Assembly: GCA_020846635.1 (NCBI GenBank)
Contig: JADLDO010000006.1
Location: 62,001-126,000, forward strand
DNA length: 64,000 nt
DNA from: Caldilineaceae bacterium
GTDB taxonomy: Bacteria; Chloroflexota; Anaerolineae; Caldilineales; Caldilineaceae
Direction: 5' to 3'
Position numbers and translations under genes: made by a program. The notes under the pieces are model-generated. The model worked only from the letters and a program-made list of their open reading frames with translations, was not told the DNA's origin and did no database searches. Numbering within the stretch: position 1 is the first letter of the stretch; each line of letters begins with the position of its first letter. Shown here in pieces: positions 52,160 to 61,057 of this stretch.

Positions 52160-53155
52160 ATGTCCGAAAGCACACAAACATGGCGAGGCACATCCCATGA
52201 GGTGCAGCACTCCGGGCCGTTGACCCGGCTGGGGATGCGTCTTTTTGGTGGCAGGCGCAACTTGCAGACCAATATGACGCTGACGTTGATGGCGCTGCCT
52301 GGCATTTTGATGCTGCTGGTCTTTGCCTATTTGCCGATGGTCGGTTTGGTGATTGCGTTTAAGGATTACCGCTTTGCCGATGGCATTTGGGGGAGCGCCT
52401 GGGTGGGGTTTGAGAATTTTCGTTTTTTGTTTGGCACAGATACCGCTTGGCGCATTACGCGCAATACCCTGCTCATGAATAGCCTGTTCATCACGACCAG
52501 CACAATCGCATCGCTGGTGATTGCCTTGTTGATGAACGAAGTCTACACCAGTTGGCTGAGCAAGTATTACCAGACCATGCTTTTCTTTCCCTATTTTATC
52601 TCTTGGGTCATTGTCAGTTACTTTGTCTTTGGCTTTCTCAATGACGGAACGGGCATTGCCAACCAGGCGCTGACCGCGCTGGGGCAGGAGAAGGTTGCCT
52701 GGTATCGCGAGCCAGGCTACTGGCCCGCGATCCTCACATCAGCCCATCTGTGGAATGGGATGGGCTTCGGCAGCATTGTCTATCTTGCGGGGATGCTGGG
52801 GATTGACACTTCCTACTATGAAGCCGCCGAGATCGACGGTGCCAACAAATTTCAGCAGATCCGCTACATTACATTGCCCCTGATTTTGCCCCTGATCATC
52901 ATCCTGGTTTTGCTTGCGATTGGGCGCATTTTCAATGCTGATTTTGGCCTTTTCTTCTTTGTCCCGCGTGACAATCCAATGCTCTATAGCACGACGGATG
53001 TTATCGACACCTTTGTCTATCGCTCGCTGGTAAAACTCGGTGATATCAGCATGGCGGCAGCCGCCGGCTTTTACCAGTCCGTTGTTGGATTCGTCCTCGT
53101 CGTCCTGGCAAACTGGCTGGTGCGCCGCGTGAATCCAGATAATTCGCTCTTTTAG
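52160..53155 (+). CDS. CUT1 sugar ABC transporter permease, LplB-type
   Basis: 331 residues with six membrane helices; a basic cytoplasmic N-terminus precedes the first (LMALPGILMLLVFAYLPMVG). The EAA loop that contacts the ATPase is YYEAAEIDGANKFQQIRYIT. Features WVGFENFRFLFG and a C-terminal VRRVNPDNSLF are typical of the LplB/YtcP group. It pairs with the permease at 54947. No ATPase gene is near, so a shared MsmK/UgpC-type ATPase elsewhere is likely. It starts 5 bp after the regulator. Confidence 0.93.
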   Translation: MSESTQTWRGTSHEVQHSGPLTRLGMRLFGGRRNLQTNMTLTLMALPGILMLLVFAYLPMVGLVIAFKDYRFADGIWGSAWVGFENFRFLFGTDTAWRITRNTLLMNSLFITTSTIASLVIALLMNEVYTSWLSKYYQTMLFFPYFISWVIVSYFVFGFLNDGTGIANQALTALGQEKVAWYREPGYWPAILTSAHLWNGMGFGSIVYLAGMLGIDTSYYEAAEIDGANKFQQIRYITLPLILPLIIILVLLAIGRIFNADFGLFFFVPRDNPMLYSTTDVIDTFVYRSLVKLGDISMAAAAGFYQSVVGFVLVVLANWLVRRVNPDNSLF

Positions 53156-53269
53156 CCACAACGGTTCTGTACACTTTCTGACTTTACTTTTTGACCTTGC
53201 GGATGCTCCCAAATCTATCATTCGCAGCCAATCTGATGTGTGACAAGTCAACCTAAGGAGGCAAAGGCA

Positions 53270-54823
53270 ATGTTGTTGAAACGGCGAAGTTGGCTGTTGT
53301 TGGCAAACCTGTTGCTGTTGGCGGTATTGGTGGCGGGTTGTGTCACGCCCGCTGCGACTCCGGCACAGAATACAGGCACGACAAGTGAGGGCAGCACCGC
53401 GCCAGCCGAAAACGCTGGAGCCATCGTAGATGTAAAGTATAGCTATGCGGGGCGTGGCGTTCCGCGCGATCTGCAACAGGTACAGGACGCCATGAATGTA
53501 ATTCTGAACGAGAAGATTGGCGTCAATCTGATCTTGGACCCCATAGATTTTGCGGCGTTCAATGATCGCATGCAGCTTCAGTTGGCGGCAGGTGAACCCT
53601 GCGACATTATCTTCACCGCACCGTGGATCAACAGCTATACCAACAACGTTGCCAATGGCAGCTTACTGGCGTTGGATGACTTGATCAAAGAGGAAGCCCC
53701 TGGGCTGTGGGCGAGTATGCCGGAGACAACCTGGGACGCGGCGCGCATCAATGGCAAGATTTATGGGGTGATCAACCAGCAGATCTTTGTCACGCCCTGG
53801 GGTGTGCATGCACGCAAGGATTTGCTGGAGAAGTACGATTTTAGCCTGGATAACGTGACCAAGTGGGAAGATATGGAGCCTTTCTTGGAAGCGGTGAAGG
53901 AAGGCGAAGGGATTACTCCCGTCTATGCCGATGATGGCGGCATTGGTTCCAGCCTATTTCTCTCACAGTATTACGGGTATGATGCGCTCGATGATGGCAT
54001 CGGTTTTATCGGCATCAAGGCAGATGATGAGACGCTGACTGTGGTCAACCTGGTTGAGACTCCTGAGTATCGCGAGGCGGCGAATCTCTCTAAAAAGTGG
54101 GTGGATGCAGGCTACTTCCCCAGCACGCTCGCCGCAGTGGATGAGGCAACCGCCGCATTTCGCGCCGGTCTTTTTGCGATGGGCTATCACAACGAAAAAC
54201 CAGGCGTCAATGCGGAATGGATGCAGCAATATGGTTGGGAATTTGAGAGCAAAATCCTAACCGACCCCATGATCCTCAACACCGCTGGCGCAACTGCCAC
54301 GATGAACGGCATTTGTACGACCTCTGAGCATCCGGTGGAAGCCATGCGTGTGCTAGAGCTTTTGAACACCGATCCGGTTGTCTACAATCTGCTTTCGCGC
54401 GGCATCGAGGGTGAGCATTGGGTATGGGCCGACGAAGCCAAGAAGGTGATCGACTACCCTGAGGGGATCGATGCTTCCACCAGCGGCTATGATCCCAATA
54501 CGGACTGGATGTTTGGCAACCAGTTTAACGCCTATTACCGCAGCGAGGCTCAAGTCGGCGCGTGGGAAGCCACCAAGAAATTGAACGATGAGGGCTATCC
54601 CTCTAAGGCAATGGGTTTTGTGGTGGATCGCACGCCGATTCAGACCGAAGTTGCACAGACGACCGCGGTGCTAGAGGAGTTTGGTCGCCCGATTACGTAT
54701 GGGTGGGTTGCCTATGATGAGGCTGCGCCAGACTTATTGGATCGCTTGAATGCGGCTGGCGCCCAAACCATTATTGACGAAGTGCAGCGCCAGTTGAACG
54801 ATTGGAAAGCGGCGCAGGAATAG
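53270..54823 (+). CDS. Extracellular sugar-binding lipoprotein, copy A
   Basis: 517 residues from the ATG at 53270, with AAGGAGG about 10 nt upstream. A lipoprotein signal (LANLLLLAVLVAGC) is followed by a short threonine-rich linker and a solute-binding fold. The C-terminus (DRTPIQTEVAQTTAVLEEFG to the end) matches the DUF3502-type tail of LipO-like proteins used with LplB/LplC permeases. It binds a sugar or oligosaccharide at the cell surface. Copy B at 55984 is a close relative, including 20 bp before the start. Confidence 0.92.
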   Translation: MLLKRRSWLLLANLLLLAVLVAGCVTPAATPAQNTGTTSEGSTAPAENAGAIVDVKYSYAGRGVPRDLQQVQDAMNVILNEKIGVNLILDPIDFAAFNDRMQLQLAAGEPCDIIFTAPWINSYTNNVANGSLLALDDLIKEEAPGLWASMPETTWDAARINGKIYGVINQQIFVTPWGVHARKDLLEKYDFSLDNVTKWEDMEPFLEAVKEGEGITPVYADDGGIGSSLFLSQYYGYDALDDGIGFIGIKADDETLTVVNLVETPEYREAANLSKKWVDAGYFPSTLAAVDEATAAFRAGLFAMGYHNEKPGVNAEWMQQYGWEFESKILTDPMILNTAGATATMNGICTTSEHPVEAMRVLELLNTDPVVYNLLSRGIEGEHWVWADEAKKVIDYPEGIDASTSGYDPNTDWMFGNQFNAYYRSEAQVGAWEATKKLNDEGYPSKAMGFVVDRTPIQTEVAQTTAVLEEFGRPITYGWVAYDEAAPDLLDRLNAAGAQTIIDEVQRQLNDWKAAQE

Positions 54824-54835
54824 TAAAGTAAGCCG

Positions 54836-54869
54836 CCCCAGGGCAGTCAATGATGCGGCTGCCCTGGGG
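54836..54869 (+). other. Hairpin after binding-protein copy A
   Basis: An 11-bp perfect stem CCCCAGGGCAG with a 12-nt loop, 12 nt past the stop, without a T-run. It is likely an mRNA-stabilising or partial-termination element that lets the binding protein be made in excess of the permease. Confidence 0.6.
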
Positions 54870-54946
54870 TACAACGGGGCTATGCCATATCAAGGGCCAC
54901 ATCAAAGGCCGTAGCCCTGGGGTCTATAAGAGAGGATCCGGCAGAC

Positions 54947-55861
54947 GTGACATCCACGATAACACCAGCACCGATGCAGGCGCGGCGCGCTCGCCAGAAA
55001 CCGCGTGTGCAATGGGGGCATCTTCTGGTTCATTTGCTTTTGATTACCCTCGGCATCGCCTGTCTGATTCCCATGCTGCTTATTATCTCCATTTCGCTTT
55101 CGGATGAACGCGCGATGGCGCTGCAAGGGTATAGCCTGCTTCCTGTGGGCTTTTCGACCTTTGCGTATGAATACATCTTGAAGGAACCGGGCCAAATTCT
55201 GCGCGCCTATCTTGTGACAGGGGTTGTGACCGCTACCGGTACGCTCGGTGGCCTGATCCTCTGCTCTTTGTTGGCCTATCCCCTCTCACGTAAGGATTAC
55301 AAACTGCGCGGCCCTCTCTCTTTTTACGTCTTTTTTACCCTGCTTTTCAGTGGGGGGATGGTACCTTTTTATATCTTGATGACGCGCTATCTGGGGCTAA
55401 AGGATAATCTCCTGGCGCTGATTCTGCCCTATATGGTCACGGCGTGGTACGTGTTGATCCTGCGCACATCGTTCGCCCAACTGCCGGTCGAATTGTTGGA
55501 CGCCGCGCGCATTGATGGGGCAGGGGAGTGGCGCATCTTCTTTCAGATTGTGCTGCCGCTCTCCAAGCCGGTTCTGGCGACGGTGGGGCTTTTCTTTATC
55601 TTGCGCTATTGGAATGATTGGTTTTTGGCGCTGCTCTTTATGAACAAGCCTGATTTCTATCCGCTGCAATACTTGCTCTATGTGTTGATGGCGAACATTA
55701 ATTTCATGGCGTCCAACCCGCAGACAACAGGGATGCCGATCCCCACGCAGTCGGCGCGCATGGCGATGGCGGTGTTGGCCTTTGGCCCTGCCTTATTCTC
55801 GTTCTTACTGCTGCAAAAATACTTTGTACGTGGTATCACCATCGGTGGGCTGAAGGGGTAG
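54947..55861 (+). CDS. CUT1 sugar ABC transporter permease, LplC-type
   Basis: 304 residues, six membrane helices, GTG start with AGAGAGGA about 10 nt upstream. The EAA loop reads LLDAARIDGAGEWRIFFQIVLPL, and the C-terminus ends LQKYFVRGITIGGLKG, the usual CarB/LplC-type ending. Second membrane half of the importer; its partner is at 52160. A later ATG at 54974 is possible. Confidence 0.93.
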   Translation: MTSTITPAPMQARRARQKPRVQWGHLLVHLLLITLGIACLIPMLLIISISLSDERAMALQGYSLLPVGFSTFAYEYILKEPGQILRAYLVTGVVTATGTLGGLILCSLLAYPLSRKDYKLRGPLSFYVFFTLLFSGGMVPFYILMTRYLGLKDNLLALILPYMVTAWYVLILRTSFAQLPVELLDAARIDGAGEWRIFFQIVLPLSKPVLATVGLFFILRYWNDWFLALLFMNKPDFYPLQYLLYVLMANINFMASNPQTTGMPIPTQSARMAMAVLAFGPALFSFLLLQKYFVRGITIGGLKG

Positions 55862-55983
55862 AGGAATCGGCCTTTTCGACTCGCACATGGTTTATTGTTT
55901 CCGGCACTACCTACAAGCGCTCCCTAATCTGTTTTTGATAGAAAAATCAATCGTTGGCAGGTCAACCTGAGGAGGTAGAGGAA

Positions 55984-57531
55984 ATGTTGTTGAAACGGCG
56001 AAGTTGGCTGTTGTTGGCAAATTTGGCGCTGCTGTTGGCGTTGGTGGCTGCGTGTGCGACACCCGCCGCGGCTCCGGCGCAGAACACAGGCGGCACTGAG
56101 TCTGTGGCAGCCGAAAACGTGGGTGGCGGGTTGGTGAATGTCACCTATAGCTATGGCGCAAGCGGCATCCCGCGCGATCTGCAACAGGTACAGGATGCGC
56201 TCAACACGATTTTGAACGAGGATATTGGCGTGAATCTCACGCTGGAACCGATTGACTACGCGGCCTACAATGATCGCATGCAGCTCCAGTTAGCGGCAGG
56301 TGAGACTTGTGACATCATCTTCACCGCACCGTGGATCAACAGCTATACCAACAACGTTGCTAACGGCAGCCTGTTGGAATTGGATGACCTGTTGAAAGAG
56401 GAAGCCCCTGGGTTGTGGGCGAGTATGCCGGAATCAACCTGGGACGCGGCGCGCATCAACGGCAAGATCTACGGCGTGATCAACCAGCAGATTTTCCCCA
56501 AGCCGTGGGGTGTGCATGTGCGTAAGGACTTGCTCGAGAAGTATAACTTCAGCCTCGATACCGTGACCAAGTGGGAAGATATGGAGCCTTTCTTGGAAGC
56601 GGTGAAGGAAGGCGAAGGGATTACGCCCGTTTATGCCGATGACAGCAGCGGCTCTAGCCTCTGGCGTTCGCAATATTATGGCTATGACCCGCTGGATGAT
56701 GGTCTTGGCTTTGTTGGTATCAAGGCCGACGATGAGACGCTAACAGTGGTCAATGTCATCGAAACCTCTGAATATCGCGATGCCGCCAATCTCTCGAAGA
56801 AGTGGGTCGATGCGGGCTACTTCCCCAGCACACCCACTGCCGCCGATGAGGCGCGCGCTGCCTTCCGCGCCGGTCTCTTTGCGATGGGCTATCATGTCGA
56901 AAAACCGGGTAACGATGTAGAGATGCAGACGGCTGTGGGCTGGGAATTTGAGATCAAGAACTTGACCGATCCCTTGATTCTCGACACCGCGGGCGCAACT
57001 GCTACGCTAAACGGCATCTGCGCGACCTCTGAGCATCCAATCGAGGCCATGCGCGTGTTGGAGAAGTTGAATACTGACCCGGAAGTCTATAACTTGCTGG
57101 CGCGCGGCATTGAGGGTGTGCATTGGGTTTGGGAGGATGAGGCCAACAAGGTTATCAAGTACCCGGATGGCGTTGATTCCTCGAACAGCGGCTATGAGCC
57201 GAACACCGACTGGATGTTTGGCAACCAGTTCAATGCCTACTATCGCAGCCAGGCACAGGTCGGCGCGTGGGAAGCAACCAAGAAGATGAATGATGAGGCC
57301 TACCCATCGCAGGCATTGGGCTTTGTGGTGGATCGCACGCCGATTCAAACCGAGGTGGCCCAGGTAACGGCTGTCCTCGAAGAGTTGGGTCGCCCGATTG
57401 CCTGGGGCTGGGTCGCCTATGACGACGCCGCACCGGAACTGCTTGATCGTATCAATGCTGCGGGTGCGCAAACCATTATTGACGAAGTGCAACGCCAGTT
57501 GAACGATTGGAAGGCTGCACAGGGGCAGTAG
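55984..57531 (+). CDS. Extracellular sugar-binding lipoprotein, copy B
   Basis: 515 residues, start ATG at 55984 with GAGGAGG about 10 nt upstream. Most residues match copy A, including the first eleven (MLLKRRSWLLL), SYTNNVANGSLL, the WEDMEPFLEAVKEGEGITP stretch and the C-terminal QTIIDEVQRQLNDWKAAQ. The lipobox is LALVAAC. Differences cluster in a few loops (for example DDSSGSSLWRSQ against DDGGIGSSLFLSQ), which could alter ligand choice. It arose by tandem duplication with a permease between the copies. Confidence 0.92.
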   Translation: MLLKRRSWLLLANLALLLALVAACATPAAAPAQNTGGTESVAAENVGGGLVNVTYSYGASGIPRDLQQVQDALNTILNEDIGVNLTLEPIDYAAYNDRMQLQLAAGETCDIIFTAPWINSYTNNVANGSLLELDDLLKEEAPGLWASMPESTWDAARINGKIYGVINQQIFPKPWGVHVRKDLLEKYNFSLDTVTKWEDMEPFLEAVKEGEGITPVYADDSSGSSLWRSQYYGYDPLDDGLGFVGIKADDETLTVVNVIETSEYRDAANLSKKWVDAGYFPSTPTAADEARAAFRAGLFAMGYHVEKPGNDVEMQTAVGWEFEIKNLTDPLILDTAGATATLNGICATSEHPIEAMRVLEKLNTDPEVYNLLARGIEGVHWVWEDEANKVIKYPDGVDSSNSGYEPNTDWMFGNQFNAYYRSQAQVGAWEATKKMNDEAYPSQALGFVVDRTPIQTEVAQVTAVLEELGRPIAWGWVAYDDAAPELLDRINAAGAQTIIDEVQRQLNDWKAAQGQ

Positions 57532-57563
57532 ACCCTTGCGCTCTTGCATTTGCCGAATGGCAC

Positions 57564-57596
57564 ACCGGGGGGCCGAGCGGTCCCCCGGTCTTTTTG
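57564..57596 (+). terminator. Terminator after binding-protein copy B
   Basis: ACCGGGGG and CCCCCGGT form an 8-bp stem with a 10-nt loop, followed by CTTTTT. The next gene is only 50 bp on, so it may be partial. Confidence 0.8.
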
Positions 57597-57647
57597 TGTT
57601 GAGTCACATATATTCATTGATACAACTCTGATGGAAAGAAACAGACG

Positions 57648-59579
57648 ATGCAGACAATAACCGCCTCAGTTCCCTGCGAAATGCCGCCTGCCTGGGCGGT
57701 GCTGGAGCGCAAGCTGATGGAGGTGATGGACCAGGCAGTCTATCCCTTCTTGGAGAAATACACGCGGCCCGACGGCACGCTGATTTGGAATGAGAAGTGG
57801 TACAACTCGCGCGACGGAGCCGATGATTTCTATGAAAGCTCCTATAATTGGCCGCTCTATTACTTATTGGGAGGCGGCGATCATCTGCTGGCATTGGGGC
57901 AGCGCCAGTGGGACGCGATCACGCGCCAGTTGACCGAATTTGGGCTGGTACACAAGGAATATGAGTTTGGCTATGACCAGTTTCACCAGGCCGAAAGCTA
58001 CATTTACTTCTATTTCCTCTGTCTTGCCGACCCCACAAACCCAACCAACCTAGAACGGGCGCGTCGTTTTGCCGGCTTCTATCTGAACGAAGACCCCGAC
58101 GCACCCAACTATGACGCCGAGCACAATATCATCCGCGCCAGCCACAATGGCAGCGGCGGACCCCGTTGGGGCTTTAGCGATGGCGACCCAAGCTATGGCT
58201 GGAGCGCGAGTATGCGTGTCTACGGGCTGCCTTACTCCGATGTGGAGGGGATCACCCACTACGATGACCTGAAAGACCCGGAGAAGGCGCGGCGCATGGG
58301 GACGATCATGCAGGAGCGGATGGGGAAAGGGGACGTTGCAACCAATCTGCTGGTGACGAGCCTCTTTGCCAACGCCTATATGATGACGCAGGACGCCAAA
58401 TACCGCGCATGGACAACCACCTATGTCGATGGCTGGATGGCGCGTGCCCAGGCCAACGGCGGTTTGCTGCCCGACAATGTAGGGCTGAATGGGCAGGTGG
58501 GCGAGACGATGGGCGGCAAGTGGTATGGCGGGCTATACGGCTGGACCTGGCCGCATGGCTTCTATAACATCGGCATGGCCGCGACCGTGGCAGGGGCCAA
58601 CGCCTATCTGCTCACGCGCAATCCCGCCTATTTAGATCTGCCGCGCGCCCAATATGACACAATTGCCGCGTTGGGCGAGCGGCGCGATACGCGCGAGTTG
58701 GAGATGAGCTTGCGCCATCACTGGATCGGCGCGCTGGCAGACGAGGAAGTGGCGGCGCTGGACCCTGTGACCTGGGTTGCGCCCTACCGCTATGGCGATG
58801 AAGGTTGGTTTGACTATCAACCACTTTCGCCCATCTATCCGACCGCTATCTGGAATGTCTCGATGGATGAGGCAGATTGGGCGCGCATCGAGGCCATTCG
58901 CAGCGAAGAACCGCTTGACTGGCGGTCTGTGGGCGTTTTTCGCACCAAAGAAGAGAGTGGACATGAACGCCCCTGGCTGCGCTATCTAGCCGGGGAGAAT
59001 CCTGACTATCCAACGCGGATTTTGCAGGCGGCCTATGGCGCGGTCTGTCGCCGTTTGGCGTTGATTGCCGCCGACGAGGCCGATTTAACTCAGGTCTATA
59101 TCCATCACTGGCAGGAACTCAACCCCGTCGTCACCGAGGCGTTGGTGCAATTGACGCTGGGCGCGCCGCAGATTATCTACAATGGCGGGTTGTTGTTCTG
59201 CCCGCTGCGCTACTTCGACGCCGACCGGCAGCGACCTGGGCTGCCCGCCGACGTGGCGGCGTTGGTGGAACGGGTGGGTGCTGATGAAGCTGTGGTGACA
59301 TTGGTAAACCTGAGCCCCTTTGCGGCGCGGCGGGTTATTGTGCAGGCGGGTGGCTTTGGCGAACACCGCTTTACGACCATCGCCTATGATGAGCGCACCA
59401 GCGACTACCCCGGTTCGCAAAAACGCTATGCGGCCCCGCAACTCACGACCACCACAAAGACGGCGATAATCGAGGCGACGACCTTCCAGGTCGAGCTTCC
59501 CCCCGCCACCACGATCCGGCTGGAACTGGGCATGGATCGCTTCGTCAACGATCCATCCTACACCTTGCCGTGGATGTAA
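57648..59579 (+). CDS. Probable cytoplasmic sugar-active enzyme, family unknown
   Basis: 643 residues, no signal peptide, which I cannot assign to a named family. The first 400 residues are rich in aromatic helices with repeated turns (YESSYNWPLYYLLGGGDHLL, GYDQFHQAESYIYFYFLCL, GGKWYGGLYGWTWPHGFYN), as in alpha/alpha-barrel glycoside hydrolases and polysaccharide lyases. The last 150 residues (VVTLVNLSPFAARRVIVQAG) form a beta domain as in GH family C-termini. The acidic and His-rich motifs YDAEHNIIRASHNGSG and RHHWIGALADEE are candidate active-site parts. Its place between the importer and an amidohydrolase suggests it handles the imported sugar. Confidence 0.6.
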   Translation: MQTITASVPCEMPPAWAVLERKLMEVMDQAVYPFLEKYTRPDGTLIWNEKWYNSRDGADDFYESSYNWPLYYLLGGGDHLLALGQRQWDAITRQLTEFGLVHKEYEFGYDQFHQAESYIYFYFLCLADPTNPTNLERARRFAGFYLNEDPDAPNYDAEHNIIRASHNGSGGPRWGFSDGDPSYGWSASMRVYGLPYSDVEGITHYDDLKDPEKARRMGTIMQERMGKGDVATNLLVTSLFANAYMMTQDAKYRAWTTTYVDGWMARAQANGGLLPDNVGLNGQVGETMGGKWYGGLYGWTWPHGFYNIGMAATVAGANAYLLTRNPAYLDLPRAQYDTIAALGERRDTRELEMSLRHHWIGALADEEVAALDPVTWVAPYRYGDEGWFDYQPLSPIYPTAIWNVSMDEADWARIEAIRSEEPLDWRSVGVFRTKEESGHERPWLRYLAGENPDYPTRILQAAYGAVCRRLALIAADEADLTQVYIHHWQELNPVVTEALVQLTLGAPQIIYNGGLLFCPLRYFDADRQRPGLPADVAALVERVGADEAVVTLVNLSPFAARRVIVQAGGFGEHRFTTIAYDERTSDYPGSQKRYAAPQLTTTTKTAIIEATTFQVELPPATTIRLELGMDRFVNDPSYTLPWM

Positions 59580-59586
59580 GCCATCC

Positions 59587-59632
59587 ACCCTCCCGGAAGC
59601 GGCCCAAAGGGCTCCCCAGCTTCCGGGAGGGT
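59587..59632. repeat. Recurrent hairpin element, copy 3
   Basis: The same perfect stem ACCCTCCCGGAAGC / GCTTCCGGGAGGGT as copy 1 but with an 18-nt loop carrying its own small hairpin (GCCC-AAA-GGGC). Located 8 bp past the stop of the previous gene, so it may also act as its terminator. Confidence 0.9.
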
Positions 59633-59678
59633 CATCTCCTTATTATAACGCGCAGCACAAACTTGAGGGACGAATTTC

Positions 59679-60518
59679 ATGATTGATACCCATTTGCATT
59701 TTTGGGATCTAGACACCTACCAACATCAGGGCTGGTTCCAGGACAAGCCTATTTTACAGCGAAGCTGGCTGCCGCCGGACTTGAAGCCGGAGTTTGACGC
59801 CTGCGGTGTGACCAGCGGCGTGATCATTGAGGCAGGCAAAGATGACCATGCGCTCAATCTCTGGTGGCTGGAATTGGCGGAAAAATATGAGTATATCGGC
59901 GCGGCGGTGTTGGGCTGTACATTGGAGCATCCGAACCTGGTGGCGTGGCTGGATGAGTATGGGCAAAGTCCATACTTTGTGGGCTTGCGCTCCAACCCCA
60001 CGGGCGATCCGCAAGGCTGGAGCAGCAACGCGGCCACTCAACGGGGGCTGGCAGCATTGGCCGAACGCGATTTAAGCCTAGATCTGCTGGTGGGGCACAA
60101 CGCCTTTGCCGCCGTAGCGGAGATCGCCGCGGCCTATCCAACGCTGCGTATCATCCTTGACCACTGCGCCCACCCTCCCATGCGCGAAGGCAATCTGCGC
60201 GTATGGGCTACAGCCCTGGAGCCGTTGGTCGCCTATCCCAATATTCAGATCAAGTATTCTTCGTTGCTGCTCTATTCCTATCCAGACAGTGAAGAGGCGC
60301 GCTTGCGCGGGGTGACTGATTTCCTGTTCTCGCGTTTTGGCGTTGGGCGCATGATGTGGGGGAGCAATTGGCCGGTTGAGTTGCTGGGCGGGAGCTATTG
60401 GGATGCGCTGACGGCCATGTCGAGCTGTGCGGAGCCACTGAGCGGCGAGGAGCGGCAGGCGCTTTTTCATGACAATGCCGCGCGATTTTACCGCGTGCAG
60501 ACGCCGGAGCAGCACTAG
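59679..60518 (+). CDS. Amidohydrolase 2 family lactonase-like enzyme
   Basis: 279 residues, TIM-barrel amidohydrolase. The metal motif is DTHLHFWD at the very start, with the later histidines in LVGHNAFAAV and ILDHCAHPP, and the C-terminal Asn/Trp/Pro of MMWGSNWPVELL (where other members have the active-site Asp). This fits the COG3618 group, which contains L-fuconolactonase and related sugar-acid lactonases. It is the last gene of the cluster before the promoter at 60666. Confidence 0.9.
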   Translation: MIDTHLHFWDLDTYQHQGWFQDKPILQRSWLPPDLKPEFDACGVTSGVIIEAGKDDHALNLWWLELAEKYEYIGAAVLGCTLEHPNLVAWLDEYGQSPYFVGLRSNPTGDPQGWSSNAATQRGLAALAERDLSLDLLVGHNAFAAVAEIAAAYPTLRIILDHCAHPPMREGNLRVWATALEPLVAYPNIQIKYSSLLLYSYPDSEEARLRGVTDFLFSRFGVGRMMWGSNWPVELLGGSYWDALTAMSSCAEPLSGEERQALFHDNAARFYRVQTPEQH

Positions 60519-60665
60519 AAAAGCCTGGGGCATCGTCCTAAAAGTGTGCATCCCAAGAATTAGGAAATGGGTGCGTCCGTCGCCCCGCTTGCATGACAGA
60601 ACGCTTTATCTCGTGTGGCAAAAATTCGCCGAGTTCCTGGGATAGACCCACCCTAAAATCTGAGT

Positions 60666-60693
60666 TTGACATGTAGATGCCAAGTGGTAAAAT
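60666..60693 (+). promoter_or_regulatory. Promoter of the second ABC importer operon
   Basis: Perfect TTGACA, a 16-bp spacer and TAAAAT. The leader would be about 360 nt before the family 5 binding protein. Apart from this and the hairpin below, the 60519-61057 gap holds only an inverted repeat TCCTAA/TTAGGA (60536-60565). Confidence 0.75.
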
Positions 60694-60777
60694 TGGGGTT
60701 GTCCTCTGAGTCGTCCCCGATATGGCGACTCACGCAACAGACTATTCACAACTTCTCCAAACGAACAATTTGAAAGC

Positions 60778-60801
60778 AAATCCCAGTTCCGGCTGGGATT
60801 T
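60778..60801 (+). other. Leader hairpin of the second ABC operon
   Basis: AAATCCCAG-TTCCGG-CTGGGATTT is a perfect 9-bp stem with a 6-nt loop and no T-run. It may be an operator or an RNA stem. Confidence 0.6.
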
Positions 60802-61057
60802 GACCCGACGCCGAAGCTGTGCGTCACCGAATCCCGTAGCGTCATCGAACATGGATTCCACTCATTGGTGTAGACGCGATGACTGTTATCCTGATGTTGT
60901 GCAGTATGAGATCGACCTGAATGATGCCACTTGGAGGCCAACCGGGAAAAGTAAGCCTATTGCGGTCAATCTATATGGCAAGACGACGATACGATTGATG
61001 ATTGATATCTGTCAAGTGCCGTTATCCAATTTTGTCCCAGCAAAAGGAGCCGAACAC

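Noticed and set aside
60722-61057. N-terminal extension of the family 5 binding protein
   Set aside because: The lipoprotein signal and AAGGAG site fix the start at 61058; the upstream part lies in the leader.
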